DNA of 64,000 bases from Aaosphaeria pasadenensis (lineage: Eukaryota > Ascomycota > Dothideomycetes > Pleosporales), in the NCBI GenBank assembly GCA_022813625.1, contig JAKLMB010000015.1, forward strand, positions 186,001-250,000, read 5' to 3'. Shown piece by piece: positions 31,458 to 42,067 of the stretch. Position 1 is the stretch's first letter, and each line of letters begins with the position of its first letter. The notes under the pieces were generated by a model that searched no databases, had not been told where the DNA came from, and saw only the letters and a list, made by a program, of their open reading frames with translations. Both the position numbers and the translations under genes were made by a program.

Positions 31458-33297
31458 TCACACCTTCTCATTCTCCACCCCCGCAACCGTCTGCACGAGA
31501 TCAACCTCTGCCTTCGAGAAATGACGAGCAGGCGTCCTCTTCTCATACAAGATATCCATCTCGGCCGTCGTCTTCCCCTTCGGCTCGGGAACATAAAAGA
31601 ACGCAAACACAATCGAAATCAAGCACCCACCCGCCCAAAAGAACCCCGTCTTCGCGCCCCAGTTCCACGCCGTCGGGTTCAGTTGGTAGGGCGTCAGGAT
31701 CCCCGCGATGATAGTCGAGACGGCGTAGGACCAGCGGGCTATGACTAATGATTTGCTGCGGAGCAGGGCGGACGGGATCTCAGAGCAGAGGGTGTTGGTC
31801 AGGGGTCCGATGGAGCAGTTGTAGAGGAAGGAGGAGATGATGAGGAGGGAGCCGATGGCCCAGGGGTAGGTCGTCTTTGTGGATTCGGCCTGCGGGATGC
31901 CGAGGCCGCCGACGAGGATCATGAGGATGAGCATGAGGACGAGGCTGTTGACGTAGATGGTTCGTCGGCCGAAGAGGGGGAGTAGTACCCACTGTAGGAA
32001 TGTCAGCATGGTCATTTCAAAGGGAGGGTTGGGTAGTGAACGTACCGAGAAGAAGCCACCAAGAATAGCTACGCCGAAACCTACGATGGTCATGTTGAAT
32101 GCTTGCGAAGTTGGCAGGCCAGCTTGTTGCAGGAAATAAGTGGAGAAACCGCGGAGAGGGTTGCCGTTGAGAGTCTGGATGCAGTAGATGCCGATCATTG
32201 TGAGGGTTCGGCGGAGATTCACGCCCTCAAAGCATCCCTTGTACGATGTTGTTGAGCTGACCATTCGTTCATACTCGGTTGTGACGACCATCAAGGCGAC
32301 ATTCTTGTCAACGTCGAAATTGACGTTTGCAGGAGAGGTAAGTTTCTGGACGACAGCGCGTGCCTCTTCGACTCGATCCTTGCGTACGAGCCACCACGGG
32401 GATTCCGGCGCGAAGTAGATGATCGGTATCATGATTACAGGCCAAACCCATCTGTAGTCAGTTCGGTCAGTGGGGTATGTCTTTGAATTTTACTGGGGAA
32501 TTCTTACTGTACGCCAAAGGGAATTCGATAGGCCCACTCGTCAGTTCGGCTTAGAACGCCTCGCATCAGTCCCGTCGCGATGATTTGACCGAAGGCCTAC
32601 ACATAATCAGTCCTGTCCAATCTGCAGCATGTCTATGAACTTACCCAGCAGAAGTTGACATAGTTGGTCAAGTATGCACGAAGACACATTGGCGAGATCT
32701 CGAGTGCGTAAATCACCGGTGTTGTCTGGAACAATCCGAGCGGTATTCCTAATCAATGCATTAGACTTTAGATTAAACACAGACGGGAGACAACTCACCG
32801 AAAAGAATCTGTCCAACCACGAGGACAATGAGGTTCGGAGCAAAGAATTGGATGAATATAAGACCGATAATTGACACCATGCCGCAGAGCAACGTCCGAC
32901 GGAACCCAAATCGTTCACTCAGATATCCTGCTAGAAGGAGACCCATGAGCTGTCCAACAGTGGATCCATTGCCCAATCCAGTCTGCCATGCGGCCGTGAT
33001 TTGATACGAATTGCCTTTGACATGCACGCCGTATTGCTTTTGGAATGTGGGTTGGGCAAACAGCGTCCCGATCAACTTTGTGTCGTAGCCTTCCATTATG
33101 ACAGCCGAGGACATGGCAATGCTCCAGAACACTCCTTTGGGATAGAGCCTGAGGGCTTCCCAAAAGGTTAGGTCGTGCTCTTGAGCGTTGGCATCTTGGG
33201 CATCTTCGAGTGGTACACTCTCATGGATGATGGCACCGTCACCTAGCTGATCTTTCGATTTCGGGTTCGACGGTACGGATGTGAGTGTGGAAGCCAT
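31458..33297 (-). CDS. MFS sugar permease, maltose/alpha-glucoside type
   Basis: Exons 32799-33297, 32645-32748, 32508-32596, 32046-32451 and 31458-31991 give 543 aa. Sugar-porter motifs are in order: MEGYDTKLIGTLFAQP in TM1, SERFGFRRTLL after TM2, EISPMCLRAYLTN in TM4-5, PESPWWLVRKDR before the central loop, and PEPKGKTTAEMD at the end of TM12. The tail KRTPARHFSK matches the fungal maltose/alpha-glucoside permease subgroup. It is a plasma-membrane proton symporter for an oligosaccharide or hexose; the actual sugar cannot be read from sequence. It lies tail-to-tail with the Zn2Cys6 factor. Confidence 0.9.
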
Positions 33298-34232
33298 TGT
33301 AACCAGCTGTGAAAAAATGAAGAATTTGAGAAATGAGACACTCCAGAGCAATGTTAATTTGAGTCGCTGTCCACAATTGAGCTGCTGTCTCTGTCCCAAA
33401 GCTGGTCAGGGTGTCCTATATGTATTTTCATATATCTGCGCCATAGCGTGACTTCAAGTCGGTTTCGATATTTGAGGTCGTGGAAGGCATGCAGACTCGT
33501 GTGCGGCCTACAGTACGGCATCTCAAGATCGCGGATCATGCTAGCCAATGAAGATCTCGACCCCGGCAGCGTGGTCACGTTGCGGCCGACTGGGAATTAG
33601 TTCAGACTCAAAAGCCTTTAAATTAGTTCGAATAGTCTCGCCTTCTACACGAGTCAACATTTCGAGACGACGTTGCCGATGCTATCTGGAAGCGATCGCT
33701 TATCTATTAGCGACGACCAATCACTGGCCTTTAATCGTCTTTCGAGCGATCGACTTTCAGCGTGGACAAGATATCCATTCCTCTGGAAGACGCGATGAAT
33801 CCAATCAACAATTGTGTACAGACATATGCTTGATTCCAACCTCTTCATTGGTGTACACTGAAAGGAGATCTCGGAGGCCACTTGAATCGAACGCGAGCAA
33901 TTGATCTCTTCGGCCCTTCGCTAATCACATAATTGAACATTTGAATCTGATGTTTGGAATTCACTCACAGCATGTAGTTGGTCATTATCACGCTGCTGTA
34001 ATTATTCAGAACATTGGGTCACCATAGTTGAAGAGATGTACATAACTCTGAATTTTTACGATGCCTCAGGAAGAACGTCGATTAGAACAAAACAAGCTTG
34101 TGATTAGTTTGCTCCTAAATCCTTACAGCAAGAAAAGTTGATTATTTAACTCCAAAATTCTGTATCGTGTTGAACTCTATGTCTGTTCCTCTGCAAGGTA
34201 AATTTAGGCCCTAACAGCATGTCCTTACCATC
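33298..34232. other. Intergenic region, AT-rich
   Basis: 935 nt covering the sugar permease promoter and the 3' side of the 2H phosphoesterase gene. The stretch 33920-34200 is A/T-rich. No gene recognised. Confidence 0.4.
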
Positions 34233-34955
34233 TCAAGCCCCCAAGTAAAACAATCTCGTAAACAGATACATGTCGTCAAAAGTGCAAAACTCCACTGCTC
34301 CAAGCTCAAACACCTCATCAAACATCTTCAGCTGCTCCGCGAGAAACCTATTCATCTCCTCCCTATCCTCCCCATCGATATGTCTAAGCAAATACGCAAC
34401 CGAGAGATGGAACTCATAAACATCATGATTCGGCGCCTTGAACCCAACCGCATCCGCAAGCCGATCTCTCAACCTCCTCATGCGCTTCTCTTCTTCAGCG
34501 GTCGCACCCTCGACTCTCAGACCGATGCCGACCAGCGTGTCGCCGAAGCCGACAGCACGCATGCGATACGGAGGTGCTAGACCGTCCTTTTCGAGCTCTC
34601 GGCCCAGCTTCTGTACTTCTTCCGCGAACTCTTTCGTGCAGTCGGCGAGGGGCGCTTTTTCCTTTCCTGCTGGCCACATTCCAGGTTCGCACTCCTTCTC
34701 GCGGACGCCGTCTAGGACGGTCATGTGCCATGAGGAAGGAGGGAGTAGTTGAATTCGCTTGGAGATCATGGGGTGGGATTGGAGAGCATCGTATAGCTTT
34801 TGTAGGCGAGGTATCAATGGCGAGTTGGGAGGAACATGGCAAAGTGTTGTGTTGCCAGGATAGTATTGGACGACGCCTTCTGGGGAGAATTTGTCTGGAA
34901 CGCCGATGGGATACTGCGGACGCTCAGTCGTCGTTACAGTGGTTGTGGTACCCAT
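34233..34955 (-). CDS. 2H phosphoesterase-family protein (DUF1868-like)
   Basis: Single exon, 240 aa. Two H-x-T/S motifs define the 2H superfamily: H77 in WHMTV and H183 in FHLSV. They are spaced as expected for the two-lobed fold that cleaves cyclic phosphodiesters in RNA or nucleotides. The N-terminal part (PIGVPDKFSPEG, YYPGNTTLCHV) fits the DUF1868 subgroup found in fungi and plants. No signal peptide or membrane segment is seen, so it is probably cytosolic. The substrate is unknown; 2',3'-cyclic phosphate or a tRNA-splicing by-product would be typical. ATG 34955 is followed by a Thr-rich run that may be flexible. Confidence 0.8.
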   Translation of the reverse strand: MGTTTTVTTTERPQYPIGVPDKFSPEGVVQYYPGNTTLCHVPPNSPLIPRLQKLYDALQSHPMISKRIQLLPPSSWHMTVLDGVREKECEPGMWPAGKEKAPLADCTKEFAEEVQKLGRELEKDGLAPPYRMRAVGFGDTLVGIGLRVEGATAEEEKRMRRLRDRLADAVGFKAPNHDVYEFHLSVAYLLRHIDGEDREEMNRFLAEQLKMFDEVFELGAVEFCTFDDMYLFTRLFYLGA

Positions 34956-35843
34956 GTTGTGGTCTGCTCGTGCAATCGTAGAATGCGTAGAATATGAGAC
35001 TCGAAAGAATACAATGGGGTTCTTTTAATGTCGCCGGCTTCGTCCAGGCAGTTTTTATGTATCTGGTTATATAGAAATCAATGCAAGTCCAATGCGACTT
35101 CGGCAGACGACTAGCCTTCTTCGTATCATCGGCTCGAACCGATCGCTTTGCTCGGTACGGACGAATGTGGTAAGATCTGAACGAAACAACTAGGGAGTTT
35201 AGAGCGAGGCTACTGCAGCGCTACCAACGGCAAGCTATGCATGTCAGGTACACCCAGCAGTGCGGGTAATTACAGGTTGATATGACTATGAAGCCACCAT
35301 ATGTAGGGGCATACAGGTATGGGTATGGGGTACTGGACCGAGGAGAGTTGCACGCGGGGTAAATTCAAGTAGTTGCAGGTAGTCTTTACCAATAACGTTC
35401 AAGCTTGACATGCGGAGATGGGCTGACTGCACTGGCTGGAAGTTGTATTGATTGAATGATGTGCGAATGCAACATCCTATCTGGGATTCGACCTAACAAT
35501 GTCCACCAAACCTGATGACATCCATACTGGTTCAATGTGAACCTGTCATATATACTACGACATTAGACATGCTTGTCGGCGAGACATCACCGATCAATGA
35601 TCAAACTATATTGTGGTCAGTACTGTCCAAAGAAGAAAGATGGGACCAGAAGAGAAGGAGGTAGAATGGTGTCAGACAGCAGTTGGATCAATTTGAGTCC
35701 ACATAGAATTCAGAACAGGTCTGTGAATAATTGTGATATCATCATTGCAAAGAAAGGAGATATGAAAAATTTGTAGGTAAACTTACGAGTAGGGCATAGA
35801 CAGTGGATCTCCGACTTGGTGTACGTGTCAGTATTTGCATGTC
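34956..35843. other. Intergenic region
   Basis: 888 nt between two minus-strand genes. I see no gene; the 67-aa frame at 35573 lacks features. Confidence 0.4.
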
Positions 35844-36894
35844 TCATTCGGCTTTTCGACGCTTGAAGAAGCCATCAATTTTCTTTTGCGAAGTGTCATG
35901 TTTGGCGCTCCCGATACCGCCTCGTGTACGCTTGAGACCACCGAGATGATCTTTTGCATCAATCGCTTGGACAAGAGTCACCCAGCCATATGACAATGGT
36001 CCTGGTGGTGTCTGTGCTTGATTGGGTTGCTTCTCGATCGCATGTGTATCGATGGGCTTCTGTTCATCATTTGAACGATCAATGGACTGCGACTGAGAAT
36101 CATGGAGCACCGGACCTTCCACGATAGAGGGAACAAGGGTCGAGTCCTTCGTGTCTTTCGACATGTGCAAATCAAGATAGCCGGTGTTTGACCATCCACC
36201 CAGATGCTCAAGCGAGAACCTGGGCGATTTGACTACTACCTCAGGGGACAGGGTCACGCTTTGCGGGGGCAAGCGAAGGAGAATACGCTTCCACAGCGTG
36301 GAGAGCATAATCCCATGCGAAACAATGGCAACCACGCAGTCTCCAGGCTCAACCGCGTCATCAAAGATGGGTAGCAGATGTGCATCCAGGAACGCGTCGG
36401 CTCGCTTTGCCAATGAGTCTTTCGACTCAACGTCAACGAAGCCGGCCTCATCTTTATGTAATTGGCGGTGTGCATCTTTACCAGTCGTGCGAGTAGGTTC
36501 TTGTCTTTCAAAGAACTTCTTGCCCTCATAGAATCCAAAGTCTTGCTCCATAAGAGCAGGGACTTGTGTGACTTCAGGTATCTTACTCACATCGGAGGCA
36601 TCGCTGGTAGTGAGCTGCGCCTGACGTATAAGGGACGCTGTCTTCGCGGCGCGCTGTAGGTGGGAGGAAAAGAAGTGGGTGAAACGGAGACCTAGAGCTT
36701 CGAAATGAAGACCTAAACGCGTAGCTTGGTGGAAGCCATGGTTGGTCAGAGCAGAGTCTCTACTACCAGCGCTACAGGTGGACATGTTAGGGAGAGAAGC
36801 TGAAAGATGCGTACGGCAGCACTTACTACACCTGGGCGACATTATCCACGGTCTCTCCATGTCTGATGAGGAACAATCTCACTTTCCGCACCAT
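35844..36894 (-). CDS. Histidine phosphatase (phosphoglycerate-mutase-like) with C-terminal PIP-box
   Basis: Exons 36827-36894 and 35844-36771 give 331 aa. The first ~230 residues are a histidine phosphatase domain. It has RHGET with the phospho-acceptor H12, the SSHLQRAAKTA arginine segment, the acidic EQDFGFYEGK segment, and SHGIML with the second His H175. A hydrophilic linker of about 80 residues follows. The protein ends with Q318-K-K-I-D-G-F-F325, then KRRKAE. This matches the PCNA-interacting (PIP) consensus Q-x-x-[ILM]-x-x-[FY]-[FY], including the usual C-terminal position and flanking basic residues. The phosphatase substrate is unknown. The motif suggests recruitment to replication or repair sites; that is inference. 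Confidence 0.87.
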
Positions 36895-37872
36895 GGTGCC
36901 CAAAAATGGGCATGAAAGGTGTTGCGAAGATGCATTGGAGCTGGATGTCTGTAATGATAATGAGAACAGAGACGAAGAGGAACCGTTGAAATTTGTACCA
37001 GAAACCCGACATTATACGCTAGCTGACTAAGCGCTCGACTTCAACCCATCAGATAAGCGAAAGCAAGCGTCACAAGTCTAATGTTCATGAGACAATGTAA
37101 GATATCTTTTTCGGGTATATCATGGTATTATCAAGAATATACTCTATATAGTTTCTGGCCGAGAACTTCATAGAGCATGTCACGAATGGCGTTCTCACAG
37201 AAAACTAAGCTCACTTGCAGCATCATGGGCAAAGTGACATACGTACAAATCTGAAGTAACGTAGAGTGTAGCCAAGTTATCCAATGTGATCGCATGGCGA
37301 TCATCTTTAATCTGTTCTACGATTCCTAATGTAGTCAACTCGTGGGATATTCAACCTCATCTCCCTCTTCTCTCTGCTCATCAGAATCTCACTCACTCTC
37401 CAAGACACTTCAATACTAAAAGCGTACTCAGCCTGACGATCTCATTTGAACTTTTCTCATGGACGAACGCTACTCGACCAAACTCCACTTCACCGCTACA
37501 ACTAGAGCCATTAGCATTTTCCGACATACCTCATATGCCTAGCACAACAAACGCCCATCTCGGTAGAACCCCCACTATCACTACCACGACCAAACTCTCC
37601 ACTATTTATATATAATGGCCATGGGTCTTCTTGACAAGTGATAGCTTACCGCCTTCATGCGAATTAGCCAGCTCTCTCACATCCGTCCACTCATCCATTC
37701 AACGAATTCAGGCTCATGACATCACAGTTCGATCCTCACCTACAATCGACCTACCTTACAAATTCACTTCTACTATCTCTACTATTCAGCATACCAGACT
37801 CACTCTACCTCGTGTATCACTCTAACCTTCCAACTCTTGAACAAAGATGATGATGTGAACGCACGCAGGACC
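36895..37872. other. Divergent promoter region, phosphatase / triple zinc-cluster gene
   Basis: 978 nt between outward-facing ATGs. It holds a strong TATA-like run near 37604. Otherwise no gene is seen. Confidence 0.45.
37604..37615 (+). promoter_or_regulatory. TATA-box-like element
   Basis: An AT-only run of the form TTTATATATAA lies about 265 nt before the ATG at 37873 and could direct the zinc-cluster gene. Sequence resemblance only. Confidence 0.35.
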
Positions 37873-40419
37873 ATGTCTAGCAACATCCTAAACCCACCCC
37901 CACTATGGGCTTTCCCACCCCAACACGACGACGAAGACACTCAAGTTCCTATCCCACAACACCACCACTCGCGCTCTCCCGAAGCGGACCCAAGCCGTCC
38001 CTCCATCTTCGGCGGCGGAACTTCTCTCCTAGGCTCAGGCAGCCCACAGCCCAACACATCACTCACCCTCCCACCCCAAGACGACAATACCACCAGACCC
38101 ATCCCCGCACACCTACGCTTCGCAGCCGGTCTCTCCGACGAAGAAGACGGCGCCGCTTCGTCCGCGGCACTGCGGTCCTTCGCGAACGTGAGGAGAGCGT
38201 CGAAGACGCTGCATAACAAGATCTCACCCAAACGCGCTAGCAGTGAGGAACATGACGATAGGTCGGCGAAGCGGGAGAAGCGGCTGAGGGATTCTTTGTT
38301 CGGTGGTGATGATTTGTTTGGGGATGGGCAGGAAGCGGTGCCGAATGCGACGGTGAGCAGGAAGAAGAGTGGCCCTTTTGAGATGTCTTCGGACGAGGAA
38401 GATGAGGATGTCGATGCGGGTGATGAGGCGGATGATGGGTATCGAGATACTTCGGTTCGTTCGACGGCGCCGCAGCCGCCGCGGAATGGGGGGATTCAGC
38501 ATCACCTCTCAAGTCTGCATCTGAATGGGGACGATCCGGACAATGTCATCATGAATGCGACAAACTACATTTCGAACGATCTAGGTCTCGGCCTGTCAGA
38601 AGACGATGACGACGAAGCACACTCAAGGGCCCGGTCTCGAGGGGCGTCTGTTGACAGTGTCGGCATACCACGAGCTGTTCGCAACGAGATCGACAGCAAC
38701 CCTTACGACTTCCGCAAGAATGTGAACAGGGCAGTCGCAAGCACCTGGGTGGACATTGATCAAAGCGGGACATATGACCCCGAAGCTGAGCGCGAGTTGG
38801 CGAGGATAAAGAAGATGAAGATGAGAGCTGCTGCGAAGAAGAGGAATGCCCCTGCTGTGAAACCCGAGAAGTTTATTGTGGTCTTGCAATTCCCTACCCG
38901 AATCACTACTGTCCTGAACCTTGTGGACGGTGAGGAGAATTGGCCGGACGGATGGTCTGAAGTGGACTCGGAGGAGGAGAGAGTGCGAGAGGAACGCAGG
39001 GCAGCGAGAAAGTCCTTAGCAAAGAAGCAGCCGAAGCGAATCAAGGATCCGGCGAACATTGTGGACGACTTGACCGGGTATCCTGCAGCGCGAGGATGCG
39101 TAGAGTGCCGCAAGGCTGGGGAAGATTGCAGTCTCATCCATGGACAAACCTGGCCTTGCCAAATATGCAAAGAGCAGGATATTGAATGCAACCTCATCGT
39201 TCCCCCAGTCGAGAAAGATAAATGCAGGCGCTGCGAAGATGACAATGAGCCTTGTTCGTTCACGGATACACGAGCGAAGAATAAGAACAACAGAGGCGTC
39301 TGCGATCGTTGCCATTATGGTGGTCATCTCGGCTGCGCCATACGTCCGCCAAAGGGATACAAGATTCCCCGCATCGATCTCGCAGAGCTGAGCTACGGTC
39401 CAAACAGGGAATACGTCAATTGTGCTCACTGCCGCGCGAGCAAACGGCGCTGCTCCGTGAAGTCCAAGAAGGATCGCGGGCCCTGCAACCAGTGCAAAAA
39501 GGCCAAAATCGGCTGCACCTTCTTCGAATTTCCACCTGTGCCGCCTATATTCCTAGAAGACGAACCGACGAAAGTCTCCAGGAAGGAGAAAAGGGTTGAA
39601 AGGCCACTTGAGCGAGTCCCACTCTTCACTGACGAAGAGATCGCCGAGTACGACAGGCAGGCGAGGGCCGTCCGAAAGCGAGAGCCGACACCTGAATTCG
39701 AGATGGAGGACACGCTGGGTCGCAAGGGGAGGTCCACCCATCTCTGGACATCCTTCGCCCATCCGATTGATTTCCAAATACACTCGCAGTCGATTCAGGG
39801 TCAATGTGATTTCTGCGCGAGCCCCTGTTTCGGGATATTAGGACATTGCGAGAAACGAGTGTATACCATCCGCTGGCACAATGGCATGGGATACACTGAG
39901 ATAGGCGGAGGTCATCGCGATCAGCATGATGCCACAGTTATGTGTCAGCGCTGCACAATGGGTCGTGTCCAGATGATCATTTGTGATCACGGAATGCGCT
40001 CTCTTGGCGATGCTCAGAATCTCGACTTCGAAGCGGCTGCGGACGACCTCGCGGAATCCGAGCCCGGCCCTGACCGGTCACATCAGCTTCAGCGATGGTG
40101 TTCGCTATGCTTTACTCCTGCGTCTTTCCGATGCGGTGTCCAGCAGCCGAACCTGTTCGATTCTTTCGCTGACACGGGAGAGGAGACTATAATTGACGGG
40201 TGTGGATTTCGTCTGTGCACTGGATGCGAAGGGAGGTTGAGACGCGACTTCCAGGGAGACCATGAAGCATTGATCGCGGCCATGGACAAAGATCCTAAGT
40301 TCAGAGACGAGGAAGAGGAGAATGAGGATGCTACAGCGACGGTGACAAGGGCAGATGTGGGGCTTCTTTTGAAGCAGGGAATCCTCATGAGAACGGTAGA
40401 GAATAGCATCGGCCCGTAA
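37873..40419 (+). CDS. Protein with three tandem Zn2Cys6-like clusters
   Basis: Single exon, 848 aa from ATG 37873. The first ~390 residues are acidic/Ser-rich and mostly disordered, with a small folded segment near EKFIVVLQFPTR. Six C-x2-C-x6/7-C half-clusters follow between about residues 409 and 548: CVECRKAGEDC, CQICKEQDIEC, CRRCEDDNEPC, CDRCHYGGHLGC, CAHCRASKRRC and CNQCKKAKIGC. Paired, they make three binuclear-cluster-like modules; the third is basic like real DNA-binding clusters, while the first two are acidic. A Cys/His-rich C-terminal region (CDFCASPC, CQRCTMGR, WCSLCF, CTGCEG) could bind more zinc. Annotated relatives are usually called C6 finger proteins. DNA binding by module 3 and protein contacts by modules 1-2 is a guess. 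Confidence 0.85.
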   Translation: MSSNILNPPPLWAFPPQHDDEDTQVPIPQHHHSRSPEADPSRPSIFGGGTSLLGSGSPQPNTSLTLPPQDDNTTRPIPAHLRFAAGLSDEEDGAASSAALRSFANVRRASKTLHNKISPKRASSEEHDDRSAKREKRLRDSLFGGDDLFGDGQEAVPNATVSRKKSGPFEMSSDEEDEDVDAGDEADDGYRDTSVRSTAPQPPRNGGIQHHLSSLHLNGDDPDNVIMNATNYISNDLGLGLSEDDDDEAHSRARSRGASVDSVGIPRAVRNEIDSNPYDFRKNVNRAVASTWVDIDQSGTYDPEAERELARIKKMKMRAAAKKRNAPAVKPEKFIVVLQFPTRITTVLNLVDGEENWPDGWSEVDSEEERVREERRAARKSLAKKQPKRIKDPANIVDDLTGYPAARGCVECRKAGEDCSLIHGQTWPCQICKEQDIECNLIVPPVEKDKCRRCEDDNEPCSFTDTRAKNKNNRGVCDRCHYGGHLGCAIRPPKGYKIPRIDLAELSYGPNREYVNCAHCRASKRRCSVKSKKDRGPCNQCKKAKIGCTFFEFPPVPPIFLEDEPTKVSRKEKRVERPLERVPLFTDEEIAEYDRQARAVRKREPTPEFEMEDTLGRKGRSTHLWTSFAHPIDFQIHSQSIQGQCDFCASPCFGILGHCEKRVYTIRWHNGMGYTEIGGGHRDQHDATVMCQRCTMGRVQMIICDHGMRSLGDAQNLDFEAAADDLAESEPGPDRSHQLQRWCSLCFTPASFRCGVQQPNLFDSFADTGEETIIDGCGFRLCTGCEGRLRRDFQGDHEALIAAMDKDPKFRDEEEENEDATATVTRADVGLLLKQGILMRTVENSIGP

Positions 40420-40771
40420 GGAATCTCACACTTCCTCCAAAGATGCGGGCGCTTGGAGACAATGTCGCTTGGCGAAGTCGGAGCTTGAACCTGGTCTTCT
40501 TCGAGTCGTGCCGAATAAGCCTTCGTCGAGGGGTCGCGGTGTGGCGATATTTCCTTGCATATTGCATAGGGATCTCAATTGCGTATTTCCGGCGGCCAAT
40601 TTTCGAGACATCATCTACTTCTTCAAGCAACTTACATCCACAATCTTCCATAGCATCTGATCCGTATTTTGCAAATATAAAAGTCATTCATTTGCTTCGA
40701 TCGCACATCGCACTATGTATGCATTTGGTATCTACTCCTTTCCTCCCATTCTCATCACATATATACCACTC
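40420..40771. other. Convergent intergenic region
   Basis: 352 nt between the zinc-cluster gene (+) and the dioxygenase (-). It would hold two 3' ends; nothing else seen. Confidence 0.45.
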
Positions 40772-42067
40772 CTACTCAAAAGGAGTCTCATAAGGCCTCT
40801 CAGCCTGCGGCGTGATTCTAGCCAAGTGCCTCCTAGCACCATCATCCCAGTCCAACAACGCAGAGTGCGCCGTGACTCTGTTGTCCCAGACGACGACGGT
40901 CTTCGGCGCCCACTTAACTCTGGCCTGGAAGTCCTGGCCCTTAGCAATGTGGTCGTAGAGGAAGTTGAGGAGGAAATCGGACTCCTCCTTCTTATAGCCG
41001 ATGATCCGGCGGGTGAATTGCGGGTTGACGAAGAGGGCCTTCTCGCCGGTGACGGGGTGCGTGCGGACGAGAGGGTGGACAGAGGTGACGGGCTCGCGGC
41101 GGACGATGCCGCCTCGATTGCGAGAGTTCTCGGCTTGCTCGATACCTGAGGAATTGTAAGTACAGCGTAAACAAATTATGATTCTTGTGATACGAACCGG
41201 AGTGAACCGCCTTGAGGCCGTGAAGCCTCTTCTGGAACTCGGGTGACAACCTTCGGTAAGCAGCAGCTTGGTTGGCGAAGAGAGTGTCACCGCCGGCGAG
41301 GGGTCCGTCAAGGAGATACAAGAATGTAGTGCCTGGGGGCTGCTTCTCGTATGTGACATCGGAGTGCCATGTGATCGAATTTGTGCGCTCCTCGAAGAAG
41401 TCTCGTGCGGTGGTATCGTCGGTTCCTCGGTGGACGAGATGGATCTCTGGGTGGCCCTCAGGTCCTCCTGAGGTAGGATGAATGTGGTGACGTCCAAAGT
41501 AACCACCGAAGTCCAGTGCCTCTTGGATGGGAAGGTCTGCAAAGTCCTGGTCACGGAAGGCTACAACCTTCTTCTCGGCGACGAATCGGGCGAGCTCATC
41601 CTTGCCCTGCTGGTTAAGCTTGCTGAGTTGAACTCCATGGACTTCGGCACCAATGTTGGCAGTGAGGTCAGCGACCTTTGCGTCAGCTCCAAAGATGTTT
41701 TTGAATGATGCGTCGGCGTCCTTGCCGTGGTCGTAGTGCTCGAATGGCTCAAGAGGGGGATAGCTATGTTGTATCAGTATCTGATGTCCTTACAGTAAGA
41801 TAAGATTGCATCAATCCACCTACGTCTTGGATGGCCATGTTGGAAGGTAGTTGGGGTAACTTGAACCGGCGTGCTTGTCGGTTCCCTTCAATTCGAGCTC
41901 CTTGCTGTATGCCTTGGGTCCACTGAAAGGAACCTGCTCATCATTAGTCCCATAGTTCGAGACAGCGAATTCAAGGAACGTACCTTATACTCTCCAGTGC
42001 CAGACTTGGTGTAGTTGATATCTGAGCGCTCAATCTCAGTGGGAGGGTCAACGAGAGCGGGAGCCAT
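40772..42067 (-). CDS. Fe(II)/2-oxoglutarate dioxygenase, TauD/Jlp1 type
   Basis: Exons 41985-42067 (first base pair boundary 41984/41985), 41824-41933, 41198-41763 and 40772-41145 give about 377 aa. TauD-type residues are present: the metal ligands H198 and D200 in TWHSDVT and the distal H347 in VTAHSALLDW. A basic RRHLAR segment follows that should bind 2-oxoglutarate. The ADLTANIGAEVHGV and GGDTLFANQAAAY segments also fit TauD/Jlp1. Such enzymes split taurine and other sulfonates into sulfite and an aldehyde, letting fungi use sulfonate sulfur. Related TfdA-type activities on other acids are possible. It lies head-to-head with an anion permease at 43614, which fits a sulfonate uptake-and-cleavage pair. 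A TATA-like box precedes it. Confidence 0.9.
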
